64,000 bases of DNA from assembly GCF_019635515.1 (NCBI RefSeq), contig NZ_JAHBZI010000002.1, positions 475,664-539,663 on the forward strand. Reading direction: 5' to 3'. Origin of the DNA: Sphingomonas sp. (GTDB taxonomy: Bacteria; Pseudomonadota; Alphaproteobacteria; Sphingomonadales; Sphingomonadaceae). The translations under genes and the position numbers were made by a program. Positions 8,831-16,857 of this stretch are shown here, piece by piece. The notes beneath the pieces were generated by a model. It did no database searches. It saw nothing but the letters and a program-made list of their open reading frames with translations, and was not told the DNA's origin. Positions within the stretch are counted from its first letter, which is position 1, and each line of letters starts with the position of its first letter.

Positions 8831-11128
8831 TCAACGCCGCTCGCCTCGCGGCTCGAATTGCGGCGCGCGGTCGCGGTCGGGGAAGCGGTCGCGGTCGGGC
8901 CCTCGCTGGCGGTCCGGGAAGCGTTCGGGGGGCAGGCGCGGGTCGTCGGGGCCGAGCGGCTCCTCGCCGTCGGGCCCGATGACGTCGGTGCGGATGCCGC
9001 CGCCCTCGATGAACTGGCCGACGCCGTTGACGACATCCTCCAGGTTGATCGTGAAATTCTCGGGTTCGGTGGTCGGCTCGGGCGTCGGGATGCGCAGGTC
9101 GAGCGCGCGGGTCATGAAGTCGCGCCAGATCCGCGCCGGCAGCCCGCTTCCCGACAGGCCGGGATTGGGCGAATTATCGTCATTGCCGAGCCACACGCCG
9201 GTGACGATGTCGCCGGCATAGCCGATGAACAGCGCGTCGCGATTGTCCTGCGTCGTGCCGGTCTTGCCAAAGGTCGGGATCGGCAGCGCCGCGCCGCGTC
9301 CGGTGCCGCTTTCGACCACCGTCGCCAGCAGTTCGCGGAGTTGATCGAGCTGGCGGTTCGAGAATTTCTGCGGCGCGCCCAGCCGCCGCGCCAGCCAGTC
9401 GCTCGCCGCCTCGTCGTCGGACAGCCCCTGCGGCGGCACCGGGTAGGAGCCATTGGCCACCGCCGCATAGGCCGCGGTCAGCTCGAGCAGCGATACCGTC
9501 GAGGTGCCGAGGCCGACCGAAGCGTCATTGCCGATCGGCGTCGAGATGCCGAGATCGCGCGCCGCCTGCGTCACCGCGCCGATGCCGAGCTGATGGGTCA
9601 GCCGCGCCGCGACGACGTTGCTCGACTTGGCGAATGCCTGCCTGAGCGAAATCCGTCCGGCATAGCGGCGGTCGCTATTCTCGGGCTTCCAGTCGCCGAT
9701 CTGCACCGGCGAATCGTCGACGACGCTGTCGGGCGTCATCCCCGCGCGCAGGGCGGCGAGATAGACGAAAAGCTTGAAGGTCGATCCCGGCTGGCGCCGC
9801 GCCTGGGTGGCGCGGTTGAACGGGCTGGCGGCGTAGTTCTTGCCGCCGACCATCGCGATCACCCGCCCGTCGCGGTGCATCGAGACGATCGCGATCTGCG
9901 CCTTGCTGAGCCCCGCATTGCGCACCGCGCGCTCGGCCGCCTGTTGTGCCGACACCTCCAGCGTGGTCCGCACCGTCTGTTCGGTCGCGACTTCGCCGGC
10001 GCGGTCGCGCGCCTGGGGCAGCACCCAATCGGCGAAATAGGTGCCGTTCGGCAGGTCGCGGGTCTTGCCGACCTTGAGCACCGCCGGGCGCACCGCCGCG
10101 CCCTCTTCCTTGCTCAGCAATCCCGCCGCGACCATCGCCCCGATCACCAGCTTCTGGCGATCGCGCGCGCCCTTGAGATTGCCGGTCGGCGCCAGCCGGC
10201 TCGGCGCCTGTACCAGCCCGGCCAGCATCGTCGCCTGGCTGACCGTCAACTCCTCGGCGTCGCAGCTGAAATAATGCTGCGCGGCGGCATTCAACCCATA
10301 GACGTTGTCGCCGAAATAGACGTTGGAGAGGTAGCGCGACAGGATCTCGTCCTTGCTCAGCCATCCCTCCAGCCAGAACGCGATCAGCACTTCCTGGAAC
10401 TTGCGCGCCGCGGTCCGGTCCGAGCTCAGGAACGCGTTCTTGGCCAGCTGCTGGGTGATTGTGCTGCCGCCCTGCGAGCGGTCGTCGCTGGTGATGTTGT
10501 GGACGAACGCCCGCATGATTCCGCGCGGATCGACGCCCATATGGCTGTAGAAGCGCCGGTCCTCGATGGCGATGAAGGCGTCGCGGACATGCTTGGGCAG
10601 CTTCGCCGCATCGACCGGATCGGAGATCACCGCGCCGCGTCGGGCGATCTCCTTGCCCTCGGCCGACAGCAGGGTGATCGACGGCGGCACCGGCGGCTGC
10701 AGCGATTTGGAAAGCGGCGCGGTCAGCGCAAGCCATGCCACCGCGGCGATGAACAGCACCACCAGCGCGGCGATGCCGCGCGTCAGCCATTTCCACGAGC
10801 GCTTCTTGTACGCGACCGGCAGATTGGTCGAATAGCCGCCGGCCAGCGCCGCCTCGCCATAATTGGGGGGGGGCGGCGGCGGTGGGGCGGGGGGGCGCGC
10901 GGGCGGCAATATCGTCCGGCGCGCCCGCTCGAAGATCGTCTCGCCTGCCGGATTGCCGGCGTCAGGCGGCGGCATCCCCCCGCTCAGCTCGAGCGGCTCG
11001 GGCCTGGACGCGCGCGGCCTCCACGATTTCACCTCGGGCTTCGGCGCGGGCGCAACCGGTTCGGGCTCGGCGTCGGCCTGACGCCTGAGCGGGAAGCGCA
11101 CTTCGTTGGGGCTCGGTTCGCGCGCCAT
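8831..11128 (-). CDS. Class A penicillin-binding protein (PBP1A type)
   Basis: Bifunctional peptidoglycan synthase, inner-membrane anchored with a periplasmic catalytic part. A cytoplasmic proline-rich N-terminus of ~110 residues (with an eight-proline run near 82-88) precedes one transmembrane helix (about 113-137). The glycosyltransferase 51 domain has catalytic E189 in IAIEDRRFYSH and GGSTITQQLAKN at 220-231. The transpeptidase domain has the SxxK motif STFK (449-452), SSN (502-504) and KTGT (622-625). A charged tail rich in D, R and P repeats (RGPDRDRFPDRDRAP) ends the 765-aa protein. All catalytic residues are present. It lies downstream of the HNH gene with an AT-rich palindrome in between. 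Confidence 0.95.
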   Translation of the reverse strand: MAREPSPNEVRFPLRRQADAEPEPVAPAPKPEVKSWRPRASRPEPLELSGGMPPPDAGNPAGETIFERARRTILPPARPPAPPPPPPPNYGEAALAGGYSTNLPVAYKKRSWKWLTRGIAALVVLFIAAVAWLALTAPLSKSLQPPVPPSITLLSAEGKEIARRGAVISDPVDAAKLPKHVRDAFIAIEDRRFYSHMGVDPRGIMRAFVHNITSDDRSQGGSTITQQLAKNAFLSSDRTAARKFQEVLIAFWLEGWLSKDEILSRYLSNVYFGDNVYGLNAAAQHYFSCDAEELTVSQATMLAGLVQAPSRLAPTGNLKGARDRQKLVIGAMVAAGLLSKEEGAAVRPAVLKVGKTRDLPNGTYFADWVLPQARDRAGEVATEQTVRTTLEVSAQQAAERAVRNAGLSKAQIAIVSMHRDGRVIAMVGGKNYAASPFNRATQARRQPGSTFKLFVYLAALRAGMTPDSVVDDSPVQIGDWKPENSDRRYAGRISLRQAFAKSSNVVAARLTHQLGIGAVTQAARDLGISTPIGNDASVGLGTSTVSLLELTAAYAAVANGSYPVPPQGLSDDEAASDWLARRLGAPQKFSNRQLDQLRELLATVVESGTGRGAALPIPTFGKTGTTQDNRDALFIGYAGDIVTGVWLGNDDNSPNPGLSGSGLPARIWRDFMTRALDLRIPTPEPTTEPENFTINLEDVVNGVGQFIEGGGIRTDVIGPDGEEPLGPDDPRLPPERFPDRQRGPDRDRFPDRDRAPQFEPRGERR

Positions 11129-11179
11129 TCAGAGCGTCTTACCGGTCAGGGTCCCAAGAGCAAAGCGCGACGCCATTCG

Positions 11180-11199
11180 TGTATTATTAGAATAATACA
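11180..11199. promoter_or_regulatory. 20-bp AT-rich palindrome upstream of the PBP gene
   Basis: TGTATTATTAGAATAATACA has perfect 9-base arms around a central AG. It stands out by composition in GC-rich DNA and sits 52 bases before the PBP start codon, between the HNH stop and the PBP start. Read on the minus strand it also contains -10-like TAATAAT. It could be a repressor operator, a promoter core, or both. No regulator family is recognised from the sequence. Confidence 0.45.
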
Positions 11200-11208
11200 G
11201 CCCGCAAC

Positions 11209-11775
11209 TCAAGCCTCGAGCTCGACATCCCAATACAGCCAGTCGCGCCATGTCTCGTGGAGGTGGTTGGGCGGGAAGCGCCGGCCATGTTCCTGGAGCT
11301 GCCAGCTGGTCGGCCGGATCGGCTCGATATGCAGCGGCATCCCGGCCTGTTTGGGGGTGCGCCCGCCCTTCTTCAAATTGCACGGCGCACAGGCGGTGGC
11401 GATGTTTTCCCAGGTGGTGCGCCCGCCCTGCGCGCGCGGCAAGACATGATCGAAGGTCAGGTCGCGCGAAGCGCCGCAATATTGGCAGGCGAACTTGTCG
11501 CGCAGGAACAGGTTGAACCGGGTGAATGCGGGAAATTGCGAGGGGCGGACATATTGCTTGAGCGCGATCACCGAAGGCAGCTTCAGCGTCGCGCTGGGAC
11601 TTCGGATCTCGCGGTCATGGAAGCTGACGACATCGACCCGGTCGAGGAACAGCGCCTTCACTGCCGTCTGCCACGGCCATACCGAGAGCGGATAATAGCT
11701 TAAGGGGGTATAATCGGCGTTGAGGACGAGCGCAGGGTAACCATCGGGATGGCGGATCAGATCGGGATGATACAT
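11209..11775 (-). CDS. HNH endonuclease family protein
   Basis: 188-aa HNH nuclease-fold protein of the type widespread in alphaproteobacteria. Zinc-site and catalytic features are visible: CQYCG, then DLTFDHVLPRAQGG (the DH of HNH), ENIATACAPCNLKKGG. The N-terminus (MYHPDLIRHPDGYPALVLNADYTPLSYYPLSVW) is highly characteristic. Start ATG at complement 11773-11775 follows AAGGGGG at a suitable distance. DNA cleavage is inferred from the fold; the biological role of this family is not established. It is not linked to mobile or restriction genes here. Confidence 0.9.
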   Translation of the reverse strand: MYHPDLIRHPDGYPALVLNADYTPLSYYPLSVWPWQTAVKALFLDRVDVVSFHDREIRSPSATLKLPSVIALKQYVRPSQFPAFTRFNLFLRDKFACQYCGASRDLTFDHVLPRAQGGRTTWENIATACAPCNLKKGGRTPKQAGMPLHIEPIRPTSWQLQEHGRRFPPNHLHETWRDWLYWDVELEA

Positions 11776-11839
11776 GCGTCCCCCTTCGCTCAGTCGCCGC
11801 GGCTCTGACCCGGAAGCGTGACGCGGTCATGACAGCACA

Positions 11840-11882
11840 CGCCGCGACTCGTGGTCAAGAGTCGCGGCGCGAGTTATCCACA
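11840..11882. other. 11-bp-stem hairpin followed by a consensus DnaA box
   Basis: In the divergent gap between the HNH gene and gluQRS, 11840-11850 and 11859-11869 form a perfect 11-base inverted repeat (CGCCGCGACTC / GAGTCGCGGCG) with an 8-base loop. Five bases on, 11874-11882 is TTATCCACA, the consensus DnaA-binding nonamer. There is only one clear box, so this is not an origin; it could be a DnaA titration or regulatory site, or chance. Confidence 0.35.
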
Positions 11883-11893
11883 GGCCTGTACAC

Positions 11894-12820
11894 ATGACTG
11901 TCCACACCCGATTCGCCCCCAGCCCCACCGGCAAGCTCCATCTCGGCCATGCCTGGTCGGCGATCCAGGCGCATGATTTCGCGCGCGCGCATGGGGGCCG
12001 TTTCTCGCTGCGCATCGAGGATATCGATGGCACGCGCAGCCGCCCCGAACATGTCGCGTCGATCCTCGCCGATCTCGAATGGCTGGGGCTGGGATGGGAC
12101 GGCGAAGTCACCTTCCAGTCCGAACGCCTGCCGCGCTATCAGGACGCGCTCGACCGGCTGAAGGCGTGGGGCCTGCTCTATCCCTGTTTCTGCACCCGCG
12201 CCGATATCGCCGCGAGCCTGACCGCCCCGCACGGACCCGAAGGCGCGGTCTATCCCGGCACCTGCCGCAGGCTGGCGGCTCCGGACCTGTCCAGGCCACA
12301 TTGCTGGCGGCTGGATGTGGCGGCAGCGCTTCACCAAGCTCGTCACCCCGGCGAAAGCCGGGGCCCAGAGTCACAAGCAGCGCCCATCGTTACCCTGGGT
12401 CCCGGCTTTCGCCGGGATGACAAAGAGGGCTCGCTCGTCTTCCACGACCACGGCACGCCCATCGCCGCCAACCCGGCCGCCCAAGGCGACATCGTCCTCG
12501 CCCGCAAGGACGCTCCCGCCTCGTACCACCTCGCCGTCACCATCGACGATGCCGCGCAAGCCATCACCCATGTCATCCGCGGCGTGGACCTGTTCGAAGC
12601 CACCCATATCCACCGGCTGCTGCAGGCGCTGCTCGATCTCCCCACCCCCGAATACCGCCACCACCCGCTGCTCACCGGCCCCGACGGCACCCGACTCGCC
12701 AAGCGCCACAATGCCCCGACGCTGGAGGCGATGCGCCGCGCCGGCGCCGATGGCCGCGCGCTCGCCGATGGGCTCCGCAACGGTCAGCTCCCGGTTGGAA
12801 TCGCCACGGCAAAGGCGTAA
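11894..12820 (+). CDS. gluQ: Glutamyl-Q tRNA(Asp) synthetase with an in-frame repeat insertion
   Basis: Attaches glutamate to the queuosine at position 34 of tRNA-Asp; a truncated GluRS-like enzyme without an anticodon-binding domain. The N-terminus has TRFAPSPTGKLHLGHAWSA (HIGH-like HLGH), then FSLRIEDIDGTRSRPE, zinc-site cysteines in YPCFCTR and YPGTC, LARKDAPASYHLA, and the KMSKS-like RLAKRHNA. 308 aa. Between WRLDVAAAL and VFHDHGTPIA about 27 residues (RHPGESRG...VTLGPGFRRDD) are translated from an 80-bp palindromic repeat inserted without a frameshift. The core catalytic motifs are intact, so the enzyme may still work. A DnaA box and a hairpin lie just upstream. No strong ribosome site precedes the ATG. 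Confidence 0.92.
   Translation: MTVHTRFAPSPTGKLHLGHAWSAIQAHDFARAHGGRFSLRIEDIDGTRSRPEHVASILADLEWLGLGWDGEVTFQSERLPRYQDALDRLKAWGLLYPCFCTRADIAASLTAPHGPEGAVYPGTCRRLAAPDLSRPHCWRLDVAAALHQARHPGESRGPESQAAPIVTLGPGFRRDDKEGSLVFHDHGTPIAANPAAQGDIVLARKDAPASYHLAVTIDDAAQAITHVIRGVDLFEATHIHRLLQALLDLPTPEYRHHPLLTGPDGTRLAKRHNAPTLEAMRRAGADGRALADGLRNGQLPVGIATAKA
12342..12421. repeat. 80-bp palindromic repeat inside gluQ (copy 1)
   Basis: Arms at 12342-12368 and 12395-12421 are inverted repeats matching at 25 of 27 bases, with a 26-base spacer. Same size and layout as the copy at 15643-15722 (27-base arms, 26-base spacer), and arm sequences are closely related (GTCAYCCCGGCGAA...CCGGG). It lies wholly inside the gluQ reading frame and adds no stop. 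Confidence 0.85.
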
Positions 12821-12829
12821 GCAGCTTCC

Positions 12830-13051
12830 ATGAAGCTCTTCCTCGCCTTCGTGCTGCTCGCATTGGTCATCTCGGTCGGGGTCGTGCTGATCCGCGGCCT
12901 CGTCAACATGGCCGGGACCACCACCGCCGACCTCGAGGGCGAAGGCCCCAGCCAGCGCGCGCTCAAGTCGAACAAGCTGATGATGCAGCGCATCCTGCTG
13001 CAGGGCCTGGCGATCCTCGTGATCTTCATCCTGCTTAAATCGGCGGGCTGA
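12830..13051 (+). CDS. HIG1-domain-like twin transmembrane small protein
   Basis: 73-aa membrane protein with two predicted helices (about residues 2-25 and 52-71) separated by a polar loop (TTTADLEGEGPSQRALKSNKLMMQRI). The loop-helix pattern with RALKSNKLMMQRIL resembles HIG1/RCF-type proteins, which in alphaproteobacteria associate with cytochrome c oxidase; this function is inferred from family resemblance only. It begins 9 bases after the gluQ stop and is probably co-transcribed. A short, often-missed gene; the codon pattern and the clear helices support it. Confidence 0.8.
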   Translation: MKLFLAFVLLALVISVGVVLIRGLVNMAGTTTADLEGEGPSQRALKSNKLMMQRILLQGLAILVIFILLKSAG

Positions 13052-13058
13052 GCCGCGC

Positions 13059-13712
13059 TCAACCGGTCGCCTGCCCCGCCTCGAATGCCGCCTTCTGCGC
13101 CGCATAGGCGCGCTGGAACGCCGGCCGTGCCTCGGCCCGCGCCACATAGGCGGCGAGCGCCGGAAACTCGTCGATCACGCCCGAGCTGACCAGCCGCCGC
13201 AGCACATCGGCCATCATCAGATCGCCGGCGCTGAACGCGCCATCGAGCCAGTCATTCTCGCCAAGCTGGTCCGACAGCATCTTCAGCCGTCGGCGAATCC
13301 GGTCATAGACCGTCGCCAGCCGCTCGGCCTGCCACGCTTTGTCCTTTTCGAAGAACACCGCGACATCGCGATCGGTGATCAGCGGCTCGATGTCGCTCGC
13401 CGCCGCGAACATCCACGCGATCGCCCGCGCCCGCGCACTGCTGTCTTCGGGAAACAGTCCCGGGTGGTTCTCGGCGATATGCAACACGATCGCCCCGGTC
13501 TCGAACAGAGTCAGATCGCCTTCCGTATAGGTCGGGATCTGCCCGAACGGCTGCCGCGCCAGATGCGCCGGCTCCTTCATCTCGGCAAAGCTCAGCCCAT
13601 GGACCTGATAGTCCAGCCCGGCCTCTTCGAGCGCCCAGCGCACCCGCATGTCGCGCGCCAGCCCCTTGCCCTTGTCGGGCGAGTTCGCAAATCCGGTGAT
13701 GGTGATCGTCAT
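13059..13712 (-). CDS. Glutathione S-transferase family protein
   Basis: Cytosolic GST-fold protein, 217 aa. The N-terminal thioredoxin-like domain shows SPDKGKGLARDMRVRWALEE, the cis-proline region FGQIPTYTEGDLTLFETGAIVLHIAE (ETGAI, glutathione gamma-Glu binding), and the C-terminal helical domain has the N-capping/hydrophobic staple region WLDGAFSAGDLMMADVL. Start ATG at complement 13710-13712 (MTITITGF); the frame continues upstream only antisense to the adenosyltransferase gene. Substrate unknown. Convergent with the HIG1-type gene (7-bp gap) and divergent from the adenosyltransferase gene. Confidence 0.9.
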   Translation of the reverse strand: MTITITGFANSPDKGKGLARDMRVRWALEEAGLDYQVHGLSFAEMKEPAHLARQPFGQIPTYTEGDLTLFETGAIVLHIAENHPGLFPEDSSARARAIAWMFAAASDIEPLITDRDVAVFFEKDKAWQAERLATVYDRIRRRLKMLSDQLGENDWLDGAFSAGDLMMADVLRRLVSSGVIDEFPALAAYVARAEARPAFQRAYAAQKAAFEAGQATG

Positions 13713-13760
13713 ATGCCAAGGCTCCTTCCGAATGCCTGCCGCGCACGGTAGAACCCGCGC

Positions 13761-14306
13761 ATGGTCAAGCTCAACAAGATCTACACCCGCACCGGCGACG
13801 ACGGCACCACCGGGCTGGTGGACGGCTCGCGCATCGCCAAGTCCGATCCGCTGATGGCCGCGATCGGCGATGTCGATGAGGCCAACAGCGCCATCGGCGT
13901 CGCCCGCACGCATTTCGCCGGCGACGAGTTCGATCGCATCCTCGCCCGTATCCAGAACGATCTGTTCGATCTCGGCGCCGATCTCGCTACCCCGGCCAGC
14001 ATCGAAGGCGGCCTGCGCATCGTGCCCAGCCAGGTCGCGTGGCTGGAGGAGCGTATCGATCATATGAACGCCGCGCTCGCCCCGCTGACCAGCTTCATTC
14101 TCCCTGCCGGAGAGGCCGGGGCCGCCGCGCTCCATCTCGCCCGCGCCATCACCCGCCGCGCCGAACGCGCCGCGGTCGCGGCGCAAGCCGCCGCCCAGCC
14201 GCTCGCCTATCTCAACCGCCTGTCCGATTTCCTGTTCGTCGCCGCCCGTGCGGTGAACCAACAGGGGGGCGGAGACGTTCTCTGGGTCCCGGGGGCTTCG
14301 CGCTAA
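13761..14306 (+). CDS. Cob(I)yrinic acid a,c-diamide adenosyltransferase, PduO type
   Basis: Transfers the adenosyl group of ATP to cob(I)alamin to make adenosylcobalamin. The PduO family signatures are the N-terminal ATP-binding KIYTRTGDDGTTGL, the helix-bundle motif RAERAAVA (conserved Arg-Glu) near residue 135, and YLNRLSDFLFVAAR near the C-terminus. 181 aa, full length. It is transcribed with the same polarity as egtB, which starts 52 bases later. No cobalamin riboswitch was recognised nearby. Confidence 0.94.
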   Translation: MVKLNKIYTRTGDDGTTGLVDGSRIAKSDPLMAAIGDVDEANSAIGVARTHFAGDEFDRILARIQNDLFDLGADLATPASIEGGLRIVPSQVAWLEERIDHMNAALAPLTSFILPAGEAGAAALHLARAITRRAERAAVAAQAAAQPLAYLNRLSDFLFVAARAVNQQGGGDVLWVPGASR

Positions 14307-14358
14307 ATCGTTTCGCGTGTGGCTTGATCTGCGCGGCGCATGCCGTTAGGAGAACATA

Positions 14359-15627
14359 ATGCGAACAAAGCGTGAGGCCCACAGCGCATCGGCATTGGCC
14401 GAAAGCTTCTCGCGCACCCGCTCGCTGAGCATGGCTCTCGCCGCGCCGCTGTCCGATGCCGATGCCACGATCCAGTCGATGGACGATGCCTCGCCGGCGA
14501 AATGGCATCTCGCCCACACCAGCTGGTTTTTCGAGACCTTCATCCTGCGCGATCATGTGCCCGGCTATGCGCTCCATGACGAACGTTTCCCGTTTCTGTT
14601 CAACAGCTATTACGAAGCCGAGGGCGCGCGCCATGCCCGTCCCTCGCGCGGGATGCTGTCGCGTCCGTCGCTCGACGAGATCCGCGCCTATCGCCACGCG
14701 GTCGATGCCGCCGTGCTCGGCGCGCTGCCCGGCCTCGCCCCCCAGGTCGCGGAACTGGTCACGCTCGGAATCCATCACGAGCAGCAGCATCAGGAATTGC
14801 TGCTGACCGACATCCTCCACCATTTCTCGGTGAACCCGCTCGAGCCGGCGCTGTGGGAAGGCGCGCCCAAGGTTCCCGTCGCCATGCCCGGTCCGATCGG
14901 CTGGATCGAAGGGCAGGCGGGCGTGGTCGAGATCGGCCATGCCGGCCCAAGTTCCGGCATCGCCTTCGCCTTCGATTGCGAAGGCCCCCGCCATCCGGTG
15001 CTGCTCACCCCCCACGCCATTGCCGACCGCACCGTCACCAATGGCGAATGGGCCGCCTTCATCGCCGATGGCGGGTACGCCGATCCGCGCCACTGGCTGT
15101 CCGATGGCTGGTCCTGGGTCCAGGCCAATGCCATCGAAGCGCCGCTTTACTGGAAGCGGGAACGCGGCGCCTGGACCCGCTTCGGCCTTGATGGCCGGCG
15201 CGGCGTCGATCCCGCCGCGCCGGTGACGCATATCAGCTTCTACGAGGCCGATGCCTATGCCAGCTGGGCCGGCGCGCGCCTGCCCACCGAATTCGAATGG
15301 GAGGCCGCTGCCGCTGCTCACGATTCCGATGGCGGCAACCAGCTGGATGCCGCCGGGGCCGTCGAGCCGCGCCCGGCGGCGGAAGGCCCGGCCTTTTTCG
15401 GTGACGTCTGGGAATGGACCGGCAGCGCCTATCGCCCCTATCCCGGCTTCCGCGCGGCCGAGGGTGCGGTCGGCGAATATAATGGCAAGTTCATGAGCGG
15501 GCAGTCGATCCTGCGCGGCGGCTCCTGCGCCACGCCGCGCGGCCATTGCCGTGCCAGCTACCGCAACTTCTTCTACCCCCACCAGCGCTGGCAATTCACC
15601 GGCGTCCGGCTGGCGAGGGATTTGTGA
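14359..15627 (+). CDS. egtB: Ergothioneine biosynthesis protein EgtB (iron-dependent sulfoxide synthase)
   Basis: Oxidatively couples a thiol (gamma-glutamylcysteine or cysteine) to hercynine to form the sulfoxide intermediate of ergothioneine. N-terminal DinB-type bundle supplies the three iron-binding histidines: H53 in [13 protein letters not shown]140 and H144 in HHEQQHQE. The C-terminal FGE/formylglycine-generating-enzyme-like domain runs from about residue 190, with [36 protein letters not shown] and [20 protein letters not shown]. 422 aa, full length. It starts 9 bp downstream of the 5' motif AGGAGA. Partner egtD follows after a palindromic repeat; no egtC or egtE is adjacent. Confidence 0.96.
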   Translation: MRTKREAHSASALAESFSRTRSLSMALAAPLSDADATIQSMDDASPAKWHLAHTSWFFETFILRDHVPGYALHDERFPFLFNSYYEAEGARHARPSRGMLSRPSLDEIRAYRHAVDAAVLGALPGLAPQVAELVTLGIHHEQQHQELLLTDILHHFSVNPLEPALWEGAPKVPVAMPGPIGWIEGQAGVVEIGHAGPSSGIAFAFDCEGPRHPVLLTPHAIADRTVTNGEWAAFIADGGYADPRHWLSDGWSWVQANAIEAPLYWKRERGAWTRFGLDGRRGVDPAAPVTHISFYEADAYASWAGARLPTEFEWEAAAAAHDSDGGNQLDAAGAVEPRPAAEGPAFFGDVWEWTGSAYRPYPGFRAAEGAVGEYNGKFMSGQSILRGGSCATPRGHCRASYRNFFYPHQRWQFTGVRLARDL

Positions 15628-15642
15628 TGCCGCTCCTGCTCC

Positions 15643-15722
15643 GTCATCCCGGCGAACGCCGGGACCCAGAGCCAAGAACGGTGTCGCCTGTAACCCTGGG
15701 TCCCGGCGTTCGCCGGGATGAC
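15643..15722. repeat. 80-bp palindromic repeat between egtB and egtD (copy 2)
   Basis: Arms at 15643-15669 and 15696-15722 are exact reverse complements over 27 bases, separated by 26 bases. It is the same element as that inside gluQ. It fills most of the 109-base gap between egtB and egtD, ending 14 bases before the egtD start, so a stable stem would form in the egtBD transcript. It may act as a processing or attenuation site. Confidence 0.88.
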
Positions 15723-15736
15723 GAACGAGATTTATC

Positions 15737-16714
15737 ATGCTGAAACAAGAGCCCGAAGATGGCCAGGCCACCCTCGCCGATCCCCATTTCCGCGCCGATG
15801 TCCTGACCGGCCTCGCCGCGACGCCGCGCGCGATCCCCGCGCGCTGGTTCTACGATCGCCGCGGCTCGGAGCTGTTCGAGCGGATCACCGATCTCCCCGA
15901 ATATTATCCGACCCGCACCGAAACCGCGTTGCTGGAGAGGATCGGTCCCGAGCTTGGCGGTCTCGCCGCGCCCGATGCCGCGGTCGTCGAGTTCGGATCG
16001 GGCTCCTCGACCAAGACGCCGATCCTGCTCCGTGCGGTCCAGCCCGCCGCCTATGTGCCGATCGACATTTCCGGGGATTTCCTCCGCCAGTCGGCACGCG
16101 CGCTTTCCGCCGATTTCCCCGGCCTGCCGGTCTATCCGGTCGAGGCCGATTTCCTGCGTCCGGTGCCGCTGCCTCGGGAGGTCGCGGACCTGCCCAAGCT
16201 CGGCTTCTTCCCCGGCTCGACCATCGGCAACATGCAGGCCTTCCACGCCGTCGATCTGCTCCGCGCGATGCGGGATTGGCTGGGCGAGGGCGCCCGGTTG
16301 CTGATCGGCATGGATCGGATCAAGCCGCCCGAAATCCTGATTCCCGCCTATGACGATGCGCAGGGCACCACCGCCGCGTTCAACATGAACCTGCTCGAGC
16401 GGATCAACCGGGAGCTGGGCGGCGACATCCCTCTCGACGCCTTTCGCCACCGCGCCGTGTGGAACGCCGATGCCGCCCGCATCGAGATGCATCTGGAAGC
16501 CCGGCGCGCGGTGAACTTCGCTATCGGTGACCGCATGTTCCACATTCCCCAGGGCGAAACGATCCACACCGAGAACAGCCACAAATACGGCCCCAACGGC
16601 GCCCGCATGCTGCTCCGCGCCGGCGGCTGGACCCCGATCGCCGAATGGACCGATCCGCAGGACTGGTTCGCGCTGATGCTCTGCGAAGCGCAGCCGCTGC
16701 GGCGCGCGCCCTGA
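15737..16714 (+). CDS. egtD: L-histidine N(alpha)-methyltransferase EgtD
   Basis: SAM-dependent enzyme that trimethylates histidine to hercynine, the first step of ergothioneine synthesis. 325 aa. Diagnostic EgtD motifs are visible: ARWFYDRRGSELFERITDLPEYYPTRTE trimmed here as RRGSELFERITDLPEYYPTR, VEFGSGSSTKT (SAM site), IDISGDFL, LGFFPGSTIGNM, and the histidine-pocket region HTENSHKY. It follows egtB, separated only by the palindromic repeat. Together the two genes cover histidine to hercynylcysteine sulfoxide; the final C-S lyase is presumably elsewhere. Confidence 0.96.
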   Translation: MLKQEPEDGQATLADPHFRADVLTGLAATPRAIPARWFYDRRGSELFERITDLPEYYPTRTETALLERIGPELGGLAAPDAAVVEFGSGSSTKTPILLRAVQPAAYVPIDISGDFLRQSARALSADFPGLPVYPVEADFLRPVPLPREVADLPKLGFFPGSTIGNMQAFHAVDLLRAMRDWLGEGARLLIGMDRIKPPEILIPAYDDAQGTTAAFNMNLLERINRELGGDIPLDAFRHRAVWNADAARIEMHLEARRAVNFAIGDRMFHIPQGETIHTENSHKYGPNGARMLLRAGGWTPIAEWTDPQDWFALMLCEAQPLRRAP

Positions 16715-16857
16715 CCGCCTTGCAATGTAGGATTTGGCCTGCTTGTCCAAGCCGGCCCGCGGTGCCGCCCGCGCTTTGAGATACCGGCCCGAAACATGCC
16801 CATGGTCAGTGCGACCATTGGGACCATTCGCGCCCGCTTCGCTCTAGGCTTCCCGGC

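Noticed and set aside
8720..11449. 909-codon open frame on the plus strand
   Set aside because: Antisense to the class A PBP, whose catalytic motifs are all present on the minus strand; no recognisable protein in the plus frame.
11874..11882. Replication origin around the DnaA box
   Set aside because: Only one consensus box, no box cluster, no AT-rich unwinding region, and no dnaA, hemE or parAB neighbours.
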